Notes: generated from the sequence alone by a model not told the origin. A stretch of DNA of 64,000 bases from Nitrospira sp. SG-bin1 (GCA_002083365.1 LVWS01000034.1:1-64000); one strand, 5' to 3'. Numbered from the stretch's first letter, positions 17,231-26,669 are shown. Made by a program: numbers and translations.

Positions 17231-17928
17231 GCCTTCGCTCCCACGGGAACCGGAGCGACAGGTTTGGTTTGAGTAGGAACCAAGGCCAGAAGCTCTACCA
17301 CGACCGAATCCATGTGCATCGCGGCGCGTCTGATCCGGACGAGAAAATAATTATAGGCGATGACAGCAGGAATCGCCGCGAATAATCCGGCGGCGGTCGC
17401 GATCAGCGCTTCGGAAACACCGGGAGCCACCGCCGCAATGCTGGCCGTGCCTTGGGTGCCAATCTCTCGGAACGAGTCGATGATTCCCATGACCGTTCCC
17501 AAGAGGCCTACGAACGGACAGATATTTCCGGTCGTCGCGAGGAACGGGAGAAATGATTCCAGTTTGGCAATTTGCCCTTGCGCAAGATGGGCCGCCGTCT
17601 TCTCCATCACATGCCGATCATATGCGACGGACCCGTTTTCATTCACTTCGGTGGGGATGTAGCCGATCCGTTGGATAACGGTGTGAAAAATCTTGGCGCA
17701 GGGACTTCCCAAGGTCAGTTGCGCATGCCGCGCGACTTCTTCCACATCCCGGGCACGCAGCAATACGTTCATAAAATGCCGATCCTTTTTATCCGCGGTG
17801 CGAAACGAAGCCAATTTGTAGAAAATGATGGCCCACGAGGTGATCGAAAAGCAGACCAGGAGCAAGAGGACCACCTTGGACACGATCCCGAGCGACAGAA
17901 TGACTCCCAGTGGGCCGGCTTGAAACAT
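17227..17928 (-). CDS. tolQ: TolQ, MotA/ExbB-family motor protein
   Basis: A 233-residue inner-membrane protein with three spans: about 14-33, then after a cytoplasmic loop about 127-150, and 165-190 (ATAAGLFAAIPAVIAYNYF). Conserved patterns include LATTGNICPFVGLLGTVMGII and the Gly/Ala-rich TAAGLFAAIPA. It forms the TolQR proton channel. It is the first protein gene of the tol group, which is transcribed from the side of the two tRNA genes; the gap to tRNA-Asp is only 73 bases, so the tRNAs may share its transcript. Confidence 0.94.
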   Translation of the reverse strand: MFQAGPLGVILSLGIVSKVVLLLLVCFSITSWAIIFYKLASFRTADKKDRHFMNVLLRARDVEEVARHAQLTLGSPCAKIFHTVIQRIGYIPTEVNENGSVAYDRHVMEKTAAHLAQGQIAKLESFLPFLATTGNICPFVGLLGTVMGIIDSFREIGTQGTASIAAVAPGVSEALIATAAGLFAAIPAVIAYNYFLVRIRRAAMHMDSVVVELLALVPTQTKPVAPVPVGAKA

Positions 17929-18001
17929 ACGAGTCTCTACTCCCTCTCCTCAGCGCACATGGCGTCTTGGCAAAATGGATTGTACCAAACTCTGAAGAAA
18001 A

Positions 18002-18079
18002 TGGCGGGGCCGACGGGATTTGAACCCGCGACCTCCAGATTGACAATCTGGCGTCCTAACCAGGCTGAACGACGGCCCC
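18002..18079 (-). tRNA. tRNA-Asp (GTC), with encoded CCA
   Basis: Read on the minus strand, the acceptor stem pairs GGGGCCG with CGGCCCC and the discriminator is G. The anticodon arm is CCAGA-TTGTCAA-TCTGG, giving anticodon GTC. The T-arm has GGTTCAAAT, and CCA is encoded at 18004-18002. Confidence 0.97.
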
Positions 18080-18211
18080 GCAAAACTAATGATGGCGGAA
18101 CAGCAGCACGACAAGACGAAATCGTTGGTCGCCGATCAATTCCTGCGTGTAGGAACAGATCCTCCGCACGGCAAGCACACTTCCTGTCTCTGCGTACCAC
18201 ATGCTTCTGGA

Positions 18212-18287
18212 TGGTAGGCGGAACAGGGATTGAACCTGTGACCTCTGCCTTGTAAGGGCAGCGCTCTTCCAACTGAGCTATCCGCCC
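18212..18287 (-). tRNA. tRNA-Val (TAC), with encoded CCA
   Basis: Read on the minus strand, the acceptor stem pairs GGGCGGA with TCCGCCT (first pair G-U) and the discriminator is A. The anticodon arm is CTGCC-CTTACAA-GGCAG, giving anticodon TAC. CCA is encoded. It lies 132 bases upstream of tRNA-Asp, and both point toward tolQ. Confidence 0.97.
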
Positions 18288-18398
18288 GTTTTTCTTGGCA
18301 ACCCCGCGGAGGGTATCAAGTCCATACTTCCTTGTCAACGGGTTCGCGTCCATTCGTACGGTGTCGCAACATCGTGATCTCGACCTATTTCAAACGCT

Positions 18399-19358
18399 TC
18401 ATCGCAAACGCTTCATCGAATGTTCCGCGCGGGCCTGTCGTCGCCCCAGCTGTCTTGGAAAATATCGGCGATGGATATGCTTTAGCCGGGTGCCTTCCAC
18501 ATGTGTATAGATTTGAGTCGTCGCAATATCCGCATGACCCAACATGGATTGAACGACTCGCAGGTCGGCTCCCCCCTCCAGCAGATGGGTGGCGAACGAA
18601 TGCCGGAGCATGTGCGGTGAGATCGGCTTGGCAATACCGGCGCGGCGTGCTCGCTGTAGAAGGAGCTTCCAAAATGCCTGCCGCGTGAGCCCTCGTCCTC
18701 GCCGGGTGATGAATAAGACTCGGGACGATCGTCCTTTGAGAAGAACCGGCCTCACCTGTGCCACGTAATCGACCAGCATCGCGACCGCCGTCTGTCCGAT
18801 CGGGACGACTCGCTCCTTGGCCCCTTTTCCCACGACTCTGACACAACCCACGTTCAGGTCAATCTGCGCGAGGCTGAGTCCCACGAGCTCGGATACACGA
18901 AGCCCCGCCGCATACAGCAGTTCCAGCATCACGCGGTCACGTTGATCCTCGGCACGATCGCGAATCGGCAACTCCAGCAACGCCGTCACTTCCCGTACCG
19001 TCAGCGTCTTCGGGAGCCGAACCGGTCGACGTGCCGTCGACAGGTCACGGAGAGGATTGGTCTCCACGTGGTTTTCCCGAACCAGAAAGCGATACCACCC
19101 TCGAATTGCCGAGAGGAGACGGGCAATGGACGAAGTTGCGAGAGCTTCTTGCTTGAGTGACGCGAGAAACGACCGTATCGTGTGGGAGGGAACGGAGTCG
19201 CTGATAGCGAGTCGATGCCGGCCTAAGTAGCGCTGCAGGCGGAGCAGATCGCGCCGGTACGATTCCAGCGTATTGGTCGACAGCCCGCCTTCGATCCGCA
19301 ACTCGCTGAGATACCGTTCAAGAAGTGGATCCAGCGATGGTGATCTCGGTTCAGCCAT
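18399..19358 (-). CDS. tyrosine recombinase XerC/XerD
   Basis: A 319-residue recombinase. The N-terminal SAM-like core-binding domain spans about 10-105 and the catalytic domain 115-300. All active-site residues are present: Arg154 (AAGLRVSEL), Lys178 (GKGAKERVVP), His249 and Arg252 (HMLRHSFATHLL), His275 (LGHADIATT) and Tyr284 (QIYTHV). It should resolve chromosome dimers at dif. The ATG at 19358 is preferred over the GTG at 19376, because a good -10 (TATAGT, 19380-19375) overlaps that GTG. Whether it is XerC or XerD cannot be settled here. The C-terminal tail is slightly longer than usual. It diverges from the LppC-like gene. Confidence 0.88.
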   Translation of the reverse strand: MAEPRSPSLDPLLERYLSELRIEGGLSTNTLESYRRDLLRLQRYLGRHRLAISDSVPSHTIRSFLASLKQEALATSSIARLLSAIRGWYRFLVRENHVETNPLRDLSTARRPVRLPKTLTVREVTALLELPIRDRAEDQRDRVMLELLYAAGLRVSELVGLSLAQIDLNVGCVRVVGKGAKERVVPIGQTAVAMLVDYVAQVRPVLLKGRSSRVLFITRRGRGLTRQAFWKLLLQRARRAGIAKPISPHMLRHSFATHLLEGGADLRVVQSMLGHADIATTQIYTHVEGTRLKHIHRRYFPRQLGRRQARAEHSMKRLR

Positions 19359-19423
19359 GGCCGTGGGATGGCGCACTATAGCCGACTCTCTTCATCGGCA
19401 CAATGATGTCACCGTGGTTCTCC

Positions 19424-19450
19424 TTGACAGGCCGCACTCTTTCCGATACT
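19424..19450 (+). promoter_or_regulatory. candidate sigma-70 promoter for the LppC-like gene
   Basis: A perfect -35 TTGACA (19424-19429) is followed after 15 bases by GATACT (19445-19450). The spacing is shorter than ideal. It lies in the gap between the divergent xer and LppC-like genes. Confidence 0.4.
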
Positions 19451-19484
19451 AGTCTGCGTACGGCCTACCCGCCGATCGAATGTA

Positions 19485-21461
19485 ATGCTCCCCTACTCGC
19501 AACATTCTTCTTCCAGCTCCGTACGGTCGTCCTTGATGGTCGCGATGGCGCTTGCACTGATGATCGTCCTCGGTCTTCTGCCGACTCAATCGAGCCGGGC
19601 GGAAGCGGCGGATCCCGTAAAAGTCCTTCCTCCCAATCCGCCGGTTCTGAACCAGGCCAAGCACCTGATCGAGAAAGGCGACCCGGAATCCGCAGCCACG
19701 GTCCTGCGTCGATTCTTGACCACGACGCCCCCGGCTGAACACCTCGATGATACGTATCTGCTGCTTGGTGCGGCCCTCTACGGCACGAAAGAGTACGGAG
19801 AAGCGCTCCGCTATCTCAACCAGCTTCAGACCGATTTTCCCGAATCCGACCTCGTGGACCGCGGCAAACTCATGTCGGCCCGCACCCATGTCGCGATGGG
19901 CAACATCGACCTGGCCTTACCCTTGCTGACCCAGGTACGGACGACGGCAACCGACGACACCACCAAACGCGAAGCCCAGCAGCTCACCGCGGAAGCGTTG
20001 GCTCAAAAGAAGGACTATGTCCGAGCCATCCACATCCTGCTGGAGGGCATGGCCGGCAGCTCCGACGCTCAGATGACGGAGACCCGGGAACAGATTCGCC
20101 AATTCATCACAGAAAAGCTGGACAAAAAAGGATTGACCCGAGTACGGGATGCCTATCCGCGTTCCTATCCCGGCGACCTCGCGTCTCTTCGACTGATCGA
20201 CTACTACGTCGGACGAGGCGAAGATCATTTGGCCGAACGAGAAACTCGGCATTTTCTCGCGGCGTTTCCCGCTCATCCCTCCGTCCCGAAGGCCACCGAA
20301 TCGCTGGAACTCATCAAGTCGAGGTTGAAGGCCAACCAATATTTTATCGCCGCCGTCCTTCCGTTGTCGGGGCACTTGTCCGCCTTCGCCAACGACGTCT
20401 TGGAAGGAATTCAATTGGCGGTGGAGCGCGCGCGCGAGCAGCCCGGCACGCCTTCTGTAGGGCTGATCGTGAAGGATCAAGATGCCGACCGACCGAGTTT
20501 CTTAGATGATCTTTCGACGCTACTCCGTGATGACCGACCGCTCGTCGTCATCGGTCCCATGTTATCAAAGAACCTGCCGGCCATGGCCGAAATGGCCCAA
20601 AAGACAAGAGTCCCGCTCATCACACCCGCGGCAACACTTCCCAACGTTCGCCGGTTGGGCACCTATCTCTTCAGTACATCGCTGACTTATGCCATGCAGG
20701 CCGAGCGCATCGCGGCCTACGCGGCGAAAGAACAGGGCTATCGGCGATTTTGCATTCTCCATCCGGACACCGTCTATGGTCGGGAACTGGCTCGGCTCTT
20801 CGCGCAGGAGGTGCGTCGACTGGAGGGTGAAATCATTGCCACCGAATCGTTCAAGGAAGGGGAAACCGATTTTGGGCCGCAGATCCAACGGCTCAAGGCC
20901 GAAGACTTGAAGAAGTATGGGCTGGCGGTTCCGGTTGACATACCACGCTCCTCCGGCAAACCGCTCGGCCGAAACGAAAAGCGCGTGCTCTATACTCCGG
21001 GGTTTGACGCGATCTTCATTCCCAGTCGTTCGCACGAGATCGGCCTTCTCGCCGCGCAGCTCGCGTATCATGACGTCAAAGTTCCGTTGCTGGGCACCAA
21101 CGGCTGGAACTCACAGGACTTCGCCCGCACCGCCGATCGAACCGTCGACGGCGCGACGTTCGTCGACGGTTTCTTCGCCGACAGCCCGCATCCCGCCGTG
21201 CAGGAATTCGTGCAGCGATACCACAAGCGTTTTCAATCGACCCCATCGCTCTTCACCATGCAGGGCTATGACGCAGCCCGAGTCGTCCTTGAAGGGGTCC
21301 GTCACGGAGCGACATCCGGCGAGGCGCTCCACGAATTCCTCATGACACAGCGCAACTTGCCGACGCTGGCCGGACCGGGCGCTTTCGGCCCTGACGGCAC
21401 CCTGCACCGGCCACTCTTTCTTCTGCAGGTGAAACAGGGTAAGTTTGTGCAGTTGGACTGA
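19485..21461 (+). CDS. LppC/LpoA-like TPR plus periplasmic-binding-fold protein
   Basis: A 658-residue protein. Residues 1-42 are a signal peptide with an unusually long polar start; no lipobox is seen. The N-terminal third (about 50-285) is made of TPR-like repeats (e.g. TYLLLGAALYGTKEYGEALRYLN). The rest (about 290-658) is a type I periplasmic binding fold (AAVLPLSGHLSAFANDVLEGIQLAV, VIGPMLSKNLPAMAEMAQ, MQGYDAARVVLEGV). The same pairing is found in LpoA, the outer-membrane activator of PBP1a, and in branched-chain amino acid binding proteins. With no transporter genes nearby, an envelope role is more likely. No ribosome binding site is seen at the ATG; an internal ATG at 19536 is possible. 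Confidence 0.75.
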   Translation: MLPYSQHSSSSSVRSSLMVAMALALMIVLGLLPTQSSRAEAADPVKVLPPNPPVLNQAKHLIEKGDPESAATVLRRFLTTTPPAEHLDDTYLLLGAALYGTKEYGEALRYLNQLQTDFPESDLVDRGKLMSARTHVAMGNIDLALPLLTQVRTTATDDTTKREAQQLTAEALAQKKDYVRAIHILLEGMAGSSDAQMTETREQIRQFITEKLDKKGLTRVRDAYPRSYPGDLASLRLIDYYVGRGEDHLAERETRHFLAAFPAHPSVPKATESLELIKSRLKANQYFIAAVLPLSGHLSAFANDVLEGIQLAVERAREQPGTPSVGLIVKDQDADRPSFLDDLSTLLRDDRPLVVIGPMLSKNLPAMAEMAQKTRVPLITPAATLPNVRRLGTYLFSTSLTYAMQAERIAAYAAKEQGYRRFCILHPDTVYGRELARLFAQEVRRLEGEIIATESFKEGETDFGPQIQRLKAEDLKKYGLAVPVDIPRSSGKPLGRNEKRVLYTPGFDAIFIPSRSHEIGLLAAQLAYHDVKVPLLGTNGWNSQDFARTADRTVDGATFVDGFFADSPHPAVQEFVQRYHKRFQSTPSLFTMQGYDAARVVLEGVRHGATSGEALHEFLMTQRNLPTLAGPGAFGPDGTLHRPLFLLQVKQGKFVQLD

Positions 21462-21467
21462 TCGCGC

Positions 21468-22208
21468 ATGAACTCCCTTTCACAGATTCTGCACACCATC
21501 TCCTACATGGGGCTTCCGCTGTTGTTCGCAATGGTGCTTCATGAATATGCCCATGGTTGGATGGCGGAAAAATGCGGCGATTCGACCGCAAAACGCGAAG
21601 GACGGCTCACCCTCAATCCACTCGCCCATATCGATCCATTCGGCACCGTCATACTCCCGCTGATCTGTTTGATGCTGCCCGGAAGCTTTCTGTTGGGCTG
21701 GGCCAAGCCGGTTCCGATCGACCCTCGGAACATGCATCAGCCTCGGCGAGACATGGCGCTGACGGCTGCGGCCGGCCCGGGGATGAATCTGCTGCTCGCC
21801 GTCATGAGCGCCTTGCTCTTGGCGACGCTCCTCACGATCGAACCGACCTTGACGCTCCGTCAGGCCGCCGACGCAGACGCTTCATCAGGCCTCTTTGCAA
21901 CCATGTTTTTACGTCCGATCGCCGTGATGGCGCTGTATTCCGTGATGATCAATGTGTTTCTCGCTTTGTTCAACCTGCTTCCGATCCCACCGCTTGACGG
22001 CGGCCGGATCCTGACGGCAATCCTGCCGCCCAAACCGGCCATGGCGTTGGCACGACTGGAGCCCTATGGCATGTTCATCTTGGTGGGTCTCATCGTGTTC
22101 GATAAAGAACTGGGGGTTATCCACATGATTACCGGAACCTTTGCCAGGGGTCTGTCCGGCACAATCCTGTCCACGGCGCTCAGCCTTCGTCCTGGAGTCT
22201 CAGAATGA
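21468..22208 (+). CDS. site-2 protease-family membrane metalloprotease (M50)
   Basis: A 246-residue protein with about five membrane spans. The zinc site HEYAH (HExxH) lies near residue 24, in the first span. The second ligand motif, in LFNLLPIPPLDGGRIL, lies near residues 160-175. It is the compact M50 type without PDZ domains, common near trpS in many bacteria. The substrate is unknown; such proteases cut membrane-bound regulators within the bilayer. It begins six bases after the upstream gene and overlaps trpS by four bases. Confidence 0.85.
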   Translation: MNSLSQILHTISYMGLPLLFAMVLHEYAHGWMAEKCGDSTAKREGRLTLNPLAHIDPFGTVILPLICLMLPGSFLLGWAKPVPIDPRNMHQPRRDMALTAAAGPGMNLLLAVMSALLLATLLTIEPTLTLRQAADADASSGLFATMFLRPIAVMALYSVMINVFLALFNLLPIPPLDGGRILTAILPPKPAMALARLEPYGMFILVGLIVFDKELGVIHMITGTFARGLSGTILSTALSLRPGVSE

Positions 22209-23197
22209 TTCCATCACGCAGGCGCGTACTCAGCGGCATGCAGCCTAGCGGTCTCATGCATCTCGGCAACTATCTCGGCGCCTTGGAAAATTGGAAGGTC
22301 TTGCAGGAACAGTATGATTGCTTTTTCTTCGTCGCCGATTGGCACGCCTTGTCGACGAATTACGCCGATACCAGCCGCATTCGGACGTTCGTACGCGAGA
22401 TGCTGATTGATTGGCTCGCCGGCGGTATCGACCCGGAACGTTCTACCATCTTCATCCAATCTCGTATTCCCGAACACGCCATCCTACACCTCCTGCTCTC
22501 GATGATGACACCCGTCTCATGGCTGGAACGCAACCCGACGTACAAGGAAAAACAAGAAGAGATCAAAGAGAAAGATCTCACCACCTATGGGTTTCTGGGG
22601 TACCCGGTTCTGCAGGCCGCCGACATTCTGTTGTACAAGCCGGATTTTGTGCCGGTGGGAAAAGATCAATTGCCCCATCTGGAACTGACGAGAGAACTCG
22701 CCCGGCGATTCAACGACATCTATAGAACCACCGTATTTCCGGAACCCAAGGAACACCTGACCAAATTTCCCAAGGTGGTCGGAACCGACGGCCGGAAAAT
22801 GAGCAAAAGTTACAACAATACGATCAACCTCTCGGACACCGAGCCGGTCGTCCGCCAGAAACTCAAGACCATGGTGACTGATCCGGCGCGTGTGAGGCGC
22901 ACCGATCCCGGCAATCCGGACCTCTGTCCCGTCTACGAATTCCATAAGATCTATTCTTCTCCGGCGATTCAGGATCAGGTCAATACCGACTGCCGGACCG
23001 CCGCGATCGGCTGTATCGACTGCAAGAAGCTCGTCGCGGATCGTATGGTGGAGCAGTTGGCACCGATCTGGGACAAGCGCGCCAAGCTCACGCAAGAGCC
23101 GTCCCGCGTCGACGAGATCGTGGAGTTCGGCAGCAAACGAGCGGCTACGGTCGCCGGTGCGACGCTCCGCGAAGTGAACGAGGCCATGAAAATCTAA
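22205..23197 (+). CDS. trpS: tryptophanyl-tRNA synthetase
   Basis: A 330-residue class I synthetase that charges tRNA-Trp. The HIGH-like motif appears as MHLGNYLGAL after SGMQPSG, and the KMSKS loop is present as GRKMSKSYNN. Length is normal for bacterial TrpS. The start overlaps the M50 protease gene by four bases (ATGA), so it is translationally coupled. No T-box or trp leader is visible. The C-terminal part has a QAADILLYKPD motif typical of the family. Confidence 0.95.
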   Translation: MIPSRRRVLSGMQPSGLMHLGNYLGALENWKVLQEQYDCFFFVADWHALSTNYADTSRIRTFVREMLIDWLAGGIDPERSTIFIQSRIPEHAILHLLLSMMTPVSWLERNPTYKEKQEEIKEKDLTTYGFLGYPVLQAADILLYKPDFVPVGKDQLPHLELTRELARRFNDIYRTTVFPEPKEHLTKFPKVVGTDGRKMSKSYNNTINLSDTEPVVRQKLKTMVTDPARVRRTDPGNPDLCPVYEFHKIYSSPAIQDQVNTDCRTAAIGCIDCKKLVADRMVEQLAPIWDKRAKLTQEPSRVDEIVEFGSKRAATVAGATLREVNEAMKI

Positions 23198-23308
23198 CCC
23201 GACTCCTCCTCTTCCGTCCTCCTCTGCAGGATTTGCGAATCCGCTAGAAGAACCAGCCGCTCAATGGAAGAATGCCTCGCAGGAGACCTATCGGCGAGGG
23301 AGATCGTT

Positions 23309-23734
23309 ATGGCGCATGGAATGGTTCGGTTACGGCTAGAGCGTATGGCGCTTCTTTTTGGACTGGTGTCGCTGGCTGGCTGCGGCACTTGGTGGCATGG
23401 CGACCATCAGTCCGTCACAATTTTCACGACACCACTCGATGCTCAGGTCGTGGTCGACGACCGCGTCCAGTTGCTGGCGCCGGGGACCGTCTCTCTCAAC
23501 CGAAAAGAAGACCACCAGGCCGTCATCACCAAAGAGGGGTATGAGCCAAAGACCATGCCCCTCACACGAACCTGGTCCTGGTGGGTGGTCGGCGACATCT
23601 TCGGCTGCGCGGTTATCTTTGCACCAGCCTGCATCTCAACCGATAAAGACAACGGCGGCTATTACTCCTTCGACGATAAGATCTACGTAACATTAAAACA
23701 GACATCAGCTGACGCCACTGCTCCGTCAAATTAG
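23309..23734 (+). CDS. PEGA-like lipoprotein
   Basis: A 141-residue protein. The ATG at 23309 follows gagggag by six bases and is preferred over the in-frame ATG at 23264. The signal peptide ends with a lipobox (LAGC). The mature part resembles a PEGA-type beta domain: TIFTTPLDAQVVVDDRVQLL, then PGTVSLNRKEDHQAVITKEGYEP. A hydrophobic segment with WSWWVVGDIFGCAVIFAPAC follows and may be a second membrane contact. The exact function is unknown; such proteins usually sit in the envelope. Confidence 0.65.
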   Translation: MAHGMVRLRLERMALLFGLVSLAGCGTWWHGDHQSVTIFTTPLDAQVVVDDRVQLLAPGTVSLNRKEDHQAVITKEGYEPKTMPLTRTWSWWVVGDIFGCAVIFAPACISTDKDNGGYYSFDDKIYVTLKQTSADATAPSN

Positions 23735-24040
23735 CGCACAGGAATTTACAGCTCCCTCCGGTGTACTTCTGATACTCAACCGCGATCGCACAAGTAGATG
23801 TAGTGCGCCATTCCTGTGATCGAGCAGACGGTCATGACATGAAACTTTTCAAGACCCTACCACCGCTCGTTCGAGGAGGAGCTTCAGCCACTGAGCGAGC
23901 AGCTGCGACCGCTTGTATCTTCCCCTCAATGTTTGAGAAAGATCTCGGCATCCTTCCCATAGGTCCGAGGGGTCTGCGCGATATCGCTACTTATGTTATG
24001 GTGTCGTGCTCTGCAAACCGTCTTTCTATGGGAACAAGAC
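23735..24040. other. intergenic region, 306 bp
   Basis: A plus-strand frame is open from 23803, but it has no ribosome binding site and overlaps the better-supported gene at 24041 in another frame. No repeat or hairpin stands out. Confidence 0.45.
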
Positions 24041-24349
24041 ATGACTCAGACCTGGTACCATCTGGTGGCGCTAATGATCAGCCTATTCGTCACATCTTCT
24101 GCGTGGTCGGGCGTCGGCCCGCCCTGTGACAAGTATCCATCCGTGAAGCAATCACGCTGTGCCGAGATCTGGAAAGAGCTCAACAAGGAAGACGGACCGA
24201 TCATCGCACAGTTCGGACTCGATCAACAAAAACGGCGCGATGAAGGAAAGATCAACGCCCAGCAACATCTCGCCGAGAACATGAGCTTCATCAAACAATC
24301 CACTGAAAAGCGGATCGAGCGTCTCAGAGAGCGCATGATCAAGGAATGA
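24041..24349 (+). CDS. small secreted helical protein, unknown function
   Basis: A 102-residue protein. Residues 1-24 look like a signal peptide (hydrophobic core LVALMISLFVTSSAWS). The mature part has two Cys (PPCDKY, SRCAEI) and then a highly charged helical tail rich in Lys, Arg and Glu. The start at 24041 has a weak site (ggga, 8-9 bases upstream); the frame is open to 23993 but the added residues would break the signal peptide. It ends six bases from the convergent BFN gene. No family is recognised. Confidence 0.5.
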   Translation: MTQTWYHLVALMISLFVTSSAWSGVGPPCDKYPSVKQSRCAEIWKELNKEDGPIIAQFGLDQQKRRDEGKINAQQHLAENMSFIKQSTEKRIERLRERMIKE

Positions 24350-24355
24350 GCTCCC

Positions 24356-24862
24356 TTATAATTCCGTGCCCTTTTCTTTCTCCGGCACTTTTCCGGCCGA
24401 TTCCAGCAAATCGCGCCCCACAAGAATCGGCGCCTTGAAATGCATGGCCAGCGCGATGGAGTCCGACGATCGGCTGTCGAACACCTTCGTCTGATCTTTA
24501 AATGCCACGGTCAACGCTCCATGGTATGTGCCGCCCTTCAGCGTAATGACCGTCTGCGTCACCTTCCCTCCATAGGCATCCAGGATCGTGTGCATCAGAT
24601 CGTGCGACATCGGCCGAGGCAGCTTTTCCCCGTTCAGGGCACTCTGTATTGAGAGGGCCACCGTGAGATCGACGAAGATGGAGATGGTTTTGCCTTCAGC
24701 TTGCAGTAATACAACGGGACCATGGTCCGACATACGGACCTTCACCTCGGCGATTTTCACGGAATCAGAGTTGGACCGAGGGAACCCTTCGGCCGGGGCA
24801 ATGAATTGAACCGGCACAAACCCGAGCAGCGCAACGAGCACTACCAGCTTGTATGGAGCCAT
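24356..24862 (-). CDS. secreted bifunctional-nuclease (BFN/DUF151) domain protein
   Basis: A 168-residue protein. The ATG at 24862 is chosen because ggggaggg lies directly upstream; a GTG at 24883 overlapping the neighbouring stop by four bases is the alternative. Residues 1-27 are a signal peptide. The BFN domain follows: VVLLQAEGKTISIFVDLTVALSIQ, then PRPMSHDLMHTILDAYGG, then the conserved SRSSDSIALAMHFKAPILV. BFN domains were described as nucleases in plants; in bacteria the role is unclear, and export here argues against a cytoplasmic one. It lies right after the hydrolase gene. Confidence 0.8.
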   Translation of the reverse strand: MAPYKLVVLVALLGFVPVQFIAPAEGFPRSNSDSVKIAEVKVRMSDHGPVVLLQAEGKTISIFVDLTVALSIQSALNGEKLPRPMSHDLMHTILDAYGGKVTQTVITLKGGTYHGALTVAFKDQTKVFDSRSSDSIALAMHFKAPILVGRDLLESAGKVPEKEKGTEL

Positions 24863-24879
24863 GGTCCCTCCCCATGCGG

Positions 24880-25518
24880 TCACACACGGATAAACTGATT
24901 CGATTCTTTTTCTATACCGATGGCGGTGTCAGGCCCATGACCGGTGACAACCGTAGTAGCCTCATCCAGGGTATAGAGCCGCTCGCGAATCGATTCCTCG
25001 ATGGCTTCGAAGTTCCCTCCCCATAAGTCGGTCCGACCGATACTCCCTCGGAAGAGCGTGTCTCCGGCCAACAGAAGTTGATCGTTCGGCACATGAAAAC
25101 TCATCGACCCAGGCGTGTGGCCGGGCGTATGAAGCGCCACGACCGGCACCTGCCCGATCATCAACTTTTCCTCATCCGCCAGCCAATAGTCCGGCGGCAG
25201 GGCCGGCACATAGGAGACCCCGAAGACCCGGCATTGCAACTCGAGGTTGTCCCAGAGTTGGAAATCGTCCTGATGCAGGCAAATCGCCGCTCCGGTCGCC
25301 TTTTTGATCTCGCTGGACGCGAGAAAATGGTCGAGATGGGCATGCGTATGCAGGATGTGGCTGACCGTGAAGCCCAGTTGGCGCACTTCATGGAGTATCC
25401 GCTCCGGTGCGCCGCCGGGATCGATCACGACCGCCTGTTTCGTAGCCGGATCCCCGATGATCGAGCAGTTACAGCCGAGGGGTGGAACCGAGAAGGTCTT
25501 CCGGATCAAGGCCGTCAC
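24880..25518 (-). CDS. metallo-beta-lactamase-fold hydrolase (glyoxalase II-like)
   Basis: A 212-residue protein. The metal motif HTHAHLDH lies near residues 57-64. The other metal ligands are in LHTPGHTPGSMSF and in the LLAGDTLFRGSIGRTDLWGG loop, and the final His is in VVTGHGPDT. This set fits a two-metal hydrolase of the glyoxalase II/YcbL type, which splits thioesters such as S-lactoylglutathione. The substrate is not certain because the long glutathione-binding C-terminal domain of true glyoxalase II is missing. It precedes the BFN gene. Confidence 0.85.
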   Translation of the reverse strand: MTALIRKTFSVPPLGCNCSIIGDPATKQAVVIDPGGAPERILHEVRQLGFTVSHILHTHAHLDHFLASSEIKKATGAAICLHQDDFQLWDNLELQCRVFGVSYVPALPPDYWLADEEKLMIGQVPVVALHTPGHTPGSMSFHVPNDQLLLAGDTLFRGSIGRTDLWGGNFEAIEESIRERLYTLDEATTVVTGHGPDTAIGIEKESNQFIRV

Positions 25519-25932
25519 AATAGAGGCATGCTACCGCCCAGCGAGCTGAAAGCGCAAGCCGGGGACGGTCCTCCTCCCTCTGCGCTACCGTGAACGATCC
25601 AGGCAATCTCCGTCCGGCAAACTCCGTCTTTTCATGTCGTTGTCGATGAGCCATTATACGTATACCGAGTCCCACGCCGATCCGCTCTGCCGAATCCTCC
25701 CCACCCATACGGGAGCACCGGCAATTCTTTCGATTCAGACCGGGCCCTGGCTGGAACAATCCATTTCGGCACGCCTTCTCAGGTCTTGGAGAGGAGGAGT
25801 CCGCCTTTACGACGGACCGTACCGGCCCTAGTTCTCAACTGAACAGGGCAACAAGATACGGCCGAATACCACATGGACAAGTTGAGCTGAACTGTAGATA
25901 ATCCCACGTAACTCTACCGGGAGGACTATCGC
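25519..25932. other. intergenic region between divergent genes, 414 bp
   Basis: The stretch separates the minus-strand hydrolase from the plus-strand lipoprotein. Small frames in it lack ribosome binding sites and look non-coding. The ribosome binding site gggaggac of the downstream gene lies at its right end. No repeat is seen. Confidence 0.45.
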
Positions 25933-26643
25933 GTGCGCAATGAAATGATCGGTGATCCATGGGGACTCGGCATCTGGGCTCTGTTGTTGGTGATGACCGC
26001 CGGCTGTATCCCGGACGACAATCCGGTTCGTGCCGAGAATGAATCACTCAAAAAACAAGTCACCAAGCAAGAATCCCTCCTCAGCTCCCTGCTGGACGGC
26101 AATAAGGTCATGCAGCAACAAATCGATCTCCTCAATCAAGAACTGCGGGACGCAAAGAGCACCACGGATGCCACGAAAGCGGAAGCCAAACACCAGATCG
26201 AGCAACTGGAGCTGCAGCTGGCCGAGACGAAACGCATGATCGCCACCCAAATGACCGAATCGCTCAAAGTCGAAGAAAAAGGCGCCCAGTCCGATACACT
26301 GCCTCGCCCGATGCCGACTGTGGCCAAGATCGTGGAGGACGCACTGGCCCGCAACGGTTATCACCTCAAGGTCAGCGTCAAGACGGATCAGCGTGCCGTC
26401 TATGTGACGGAGCGCAAGATCTCCAATCCTACTTCGCTTGAAATGACGGGCTCGCGAAATCAATACCTCATTTCCCTTCAGGCCCTTCCCGACAATCTGA
26501 CGAAACTCGGGGTGAAAGCCGAATTCGAACGAGTCGCCCAGGGGGGCCGCATCTTGAGCGTCAGCCACGAAGAAACGAGCGAAATCGAGCACCGCCTGAT
26601 CAATGAAATCACCAAGGCCCTCGAAAACCCCGCCAAGACGTAA
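25933..26643 (+). CDS. coiled-coil lipoprotein, unknown function
   Basis: A 236-residue protein starting at GTG, with gggaggac eight bases upstream. The signal peptide ends with a lipobox (TAGC, Cys25). A coiled coil covers about residues 35-120, rich in Gln, Glu, Lys and Leu. A globular domain follows (about 130-236) with an ALARNGYHLKVSVKTDQRAVY stretch. The domain is not one I can name. It may be an envelope scaffold. It converges with the hemopexin-cytochrome gene, 26 bases away. Confidence 0.65.
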   Translation: MRNEMIGDPWGLGIWALLLVMTAGCIPDDNPVRAENESLKKQVTKQESLLSSLLDGNKVMQQQIDLLNQELRDAKSTTDATKAEAKHQIEQLELQLAETKRMIATQMTESLKVEEKGAQSDTLPRPMPTVAKIVEDALARNGYHLKVSVKTDQRAVYVTERKISNPTSLEMTGSRNQYLISLQALPDNLTKLGVKAEFERVAQGGRILSVSHEETSEIEHRLINEITKALENPAKT

Positions 26644-26669
26644 TCTGCCCCTCGTGCACGAGCTCGCGC

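Noticed and set aside
23803..24129. 108-codon plus-strand frame
   Set aside because: No ribosome binding site and overlaps the secreted protein gene at 24041, which has a signal peptide.
26651..26662. perfect palindrome ctcgtgcacgag as a regulatory site
   Set aside because: It lies between two convergent stop codons, where an operator is unlikely.
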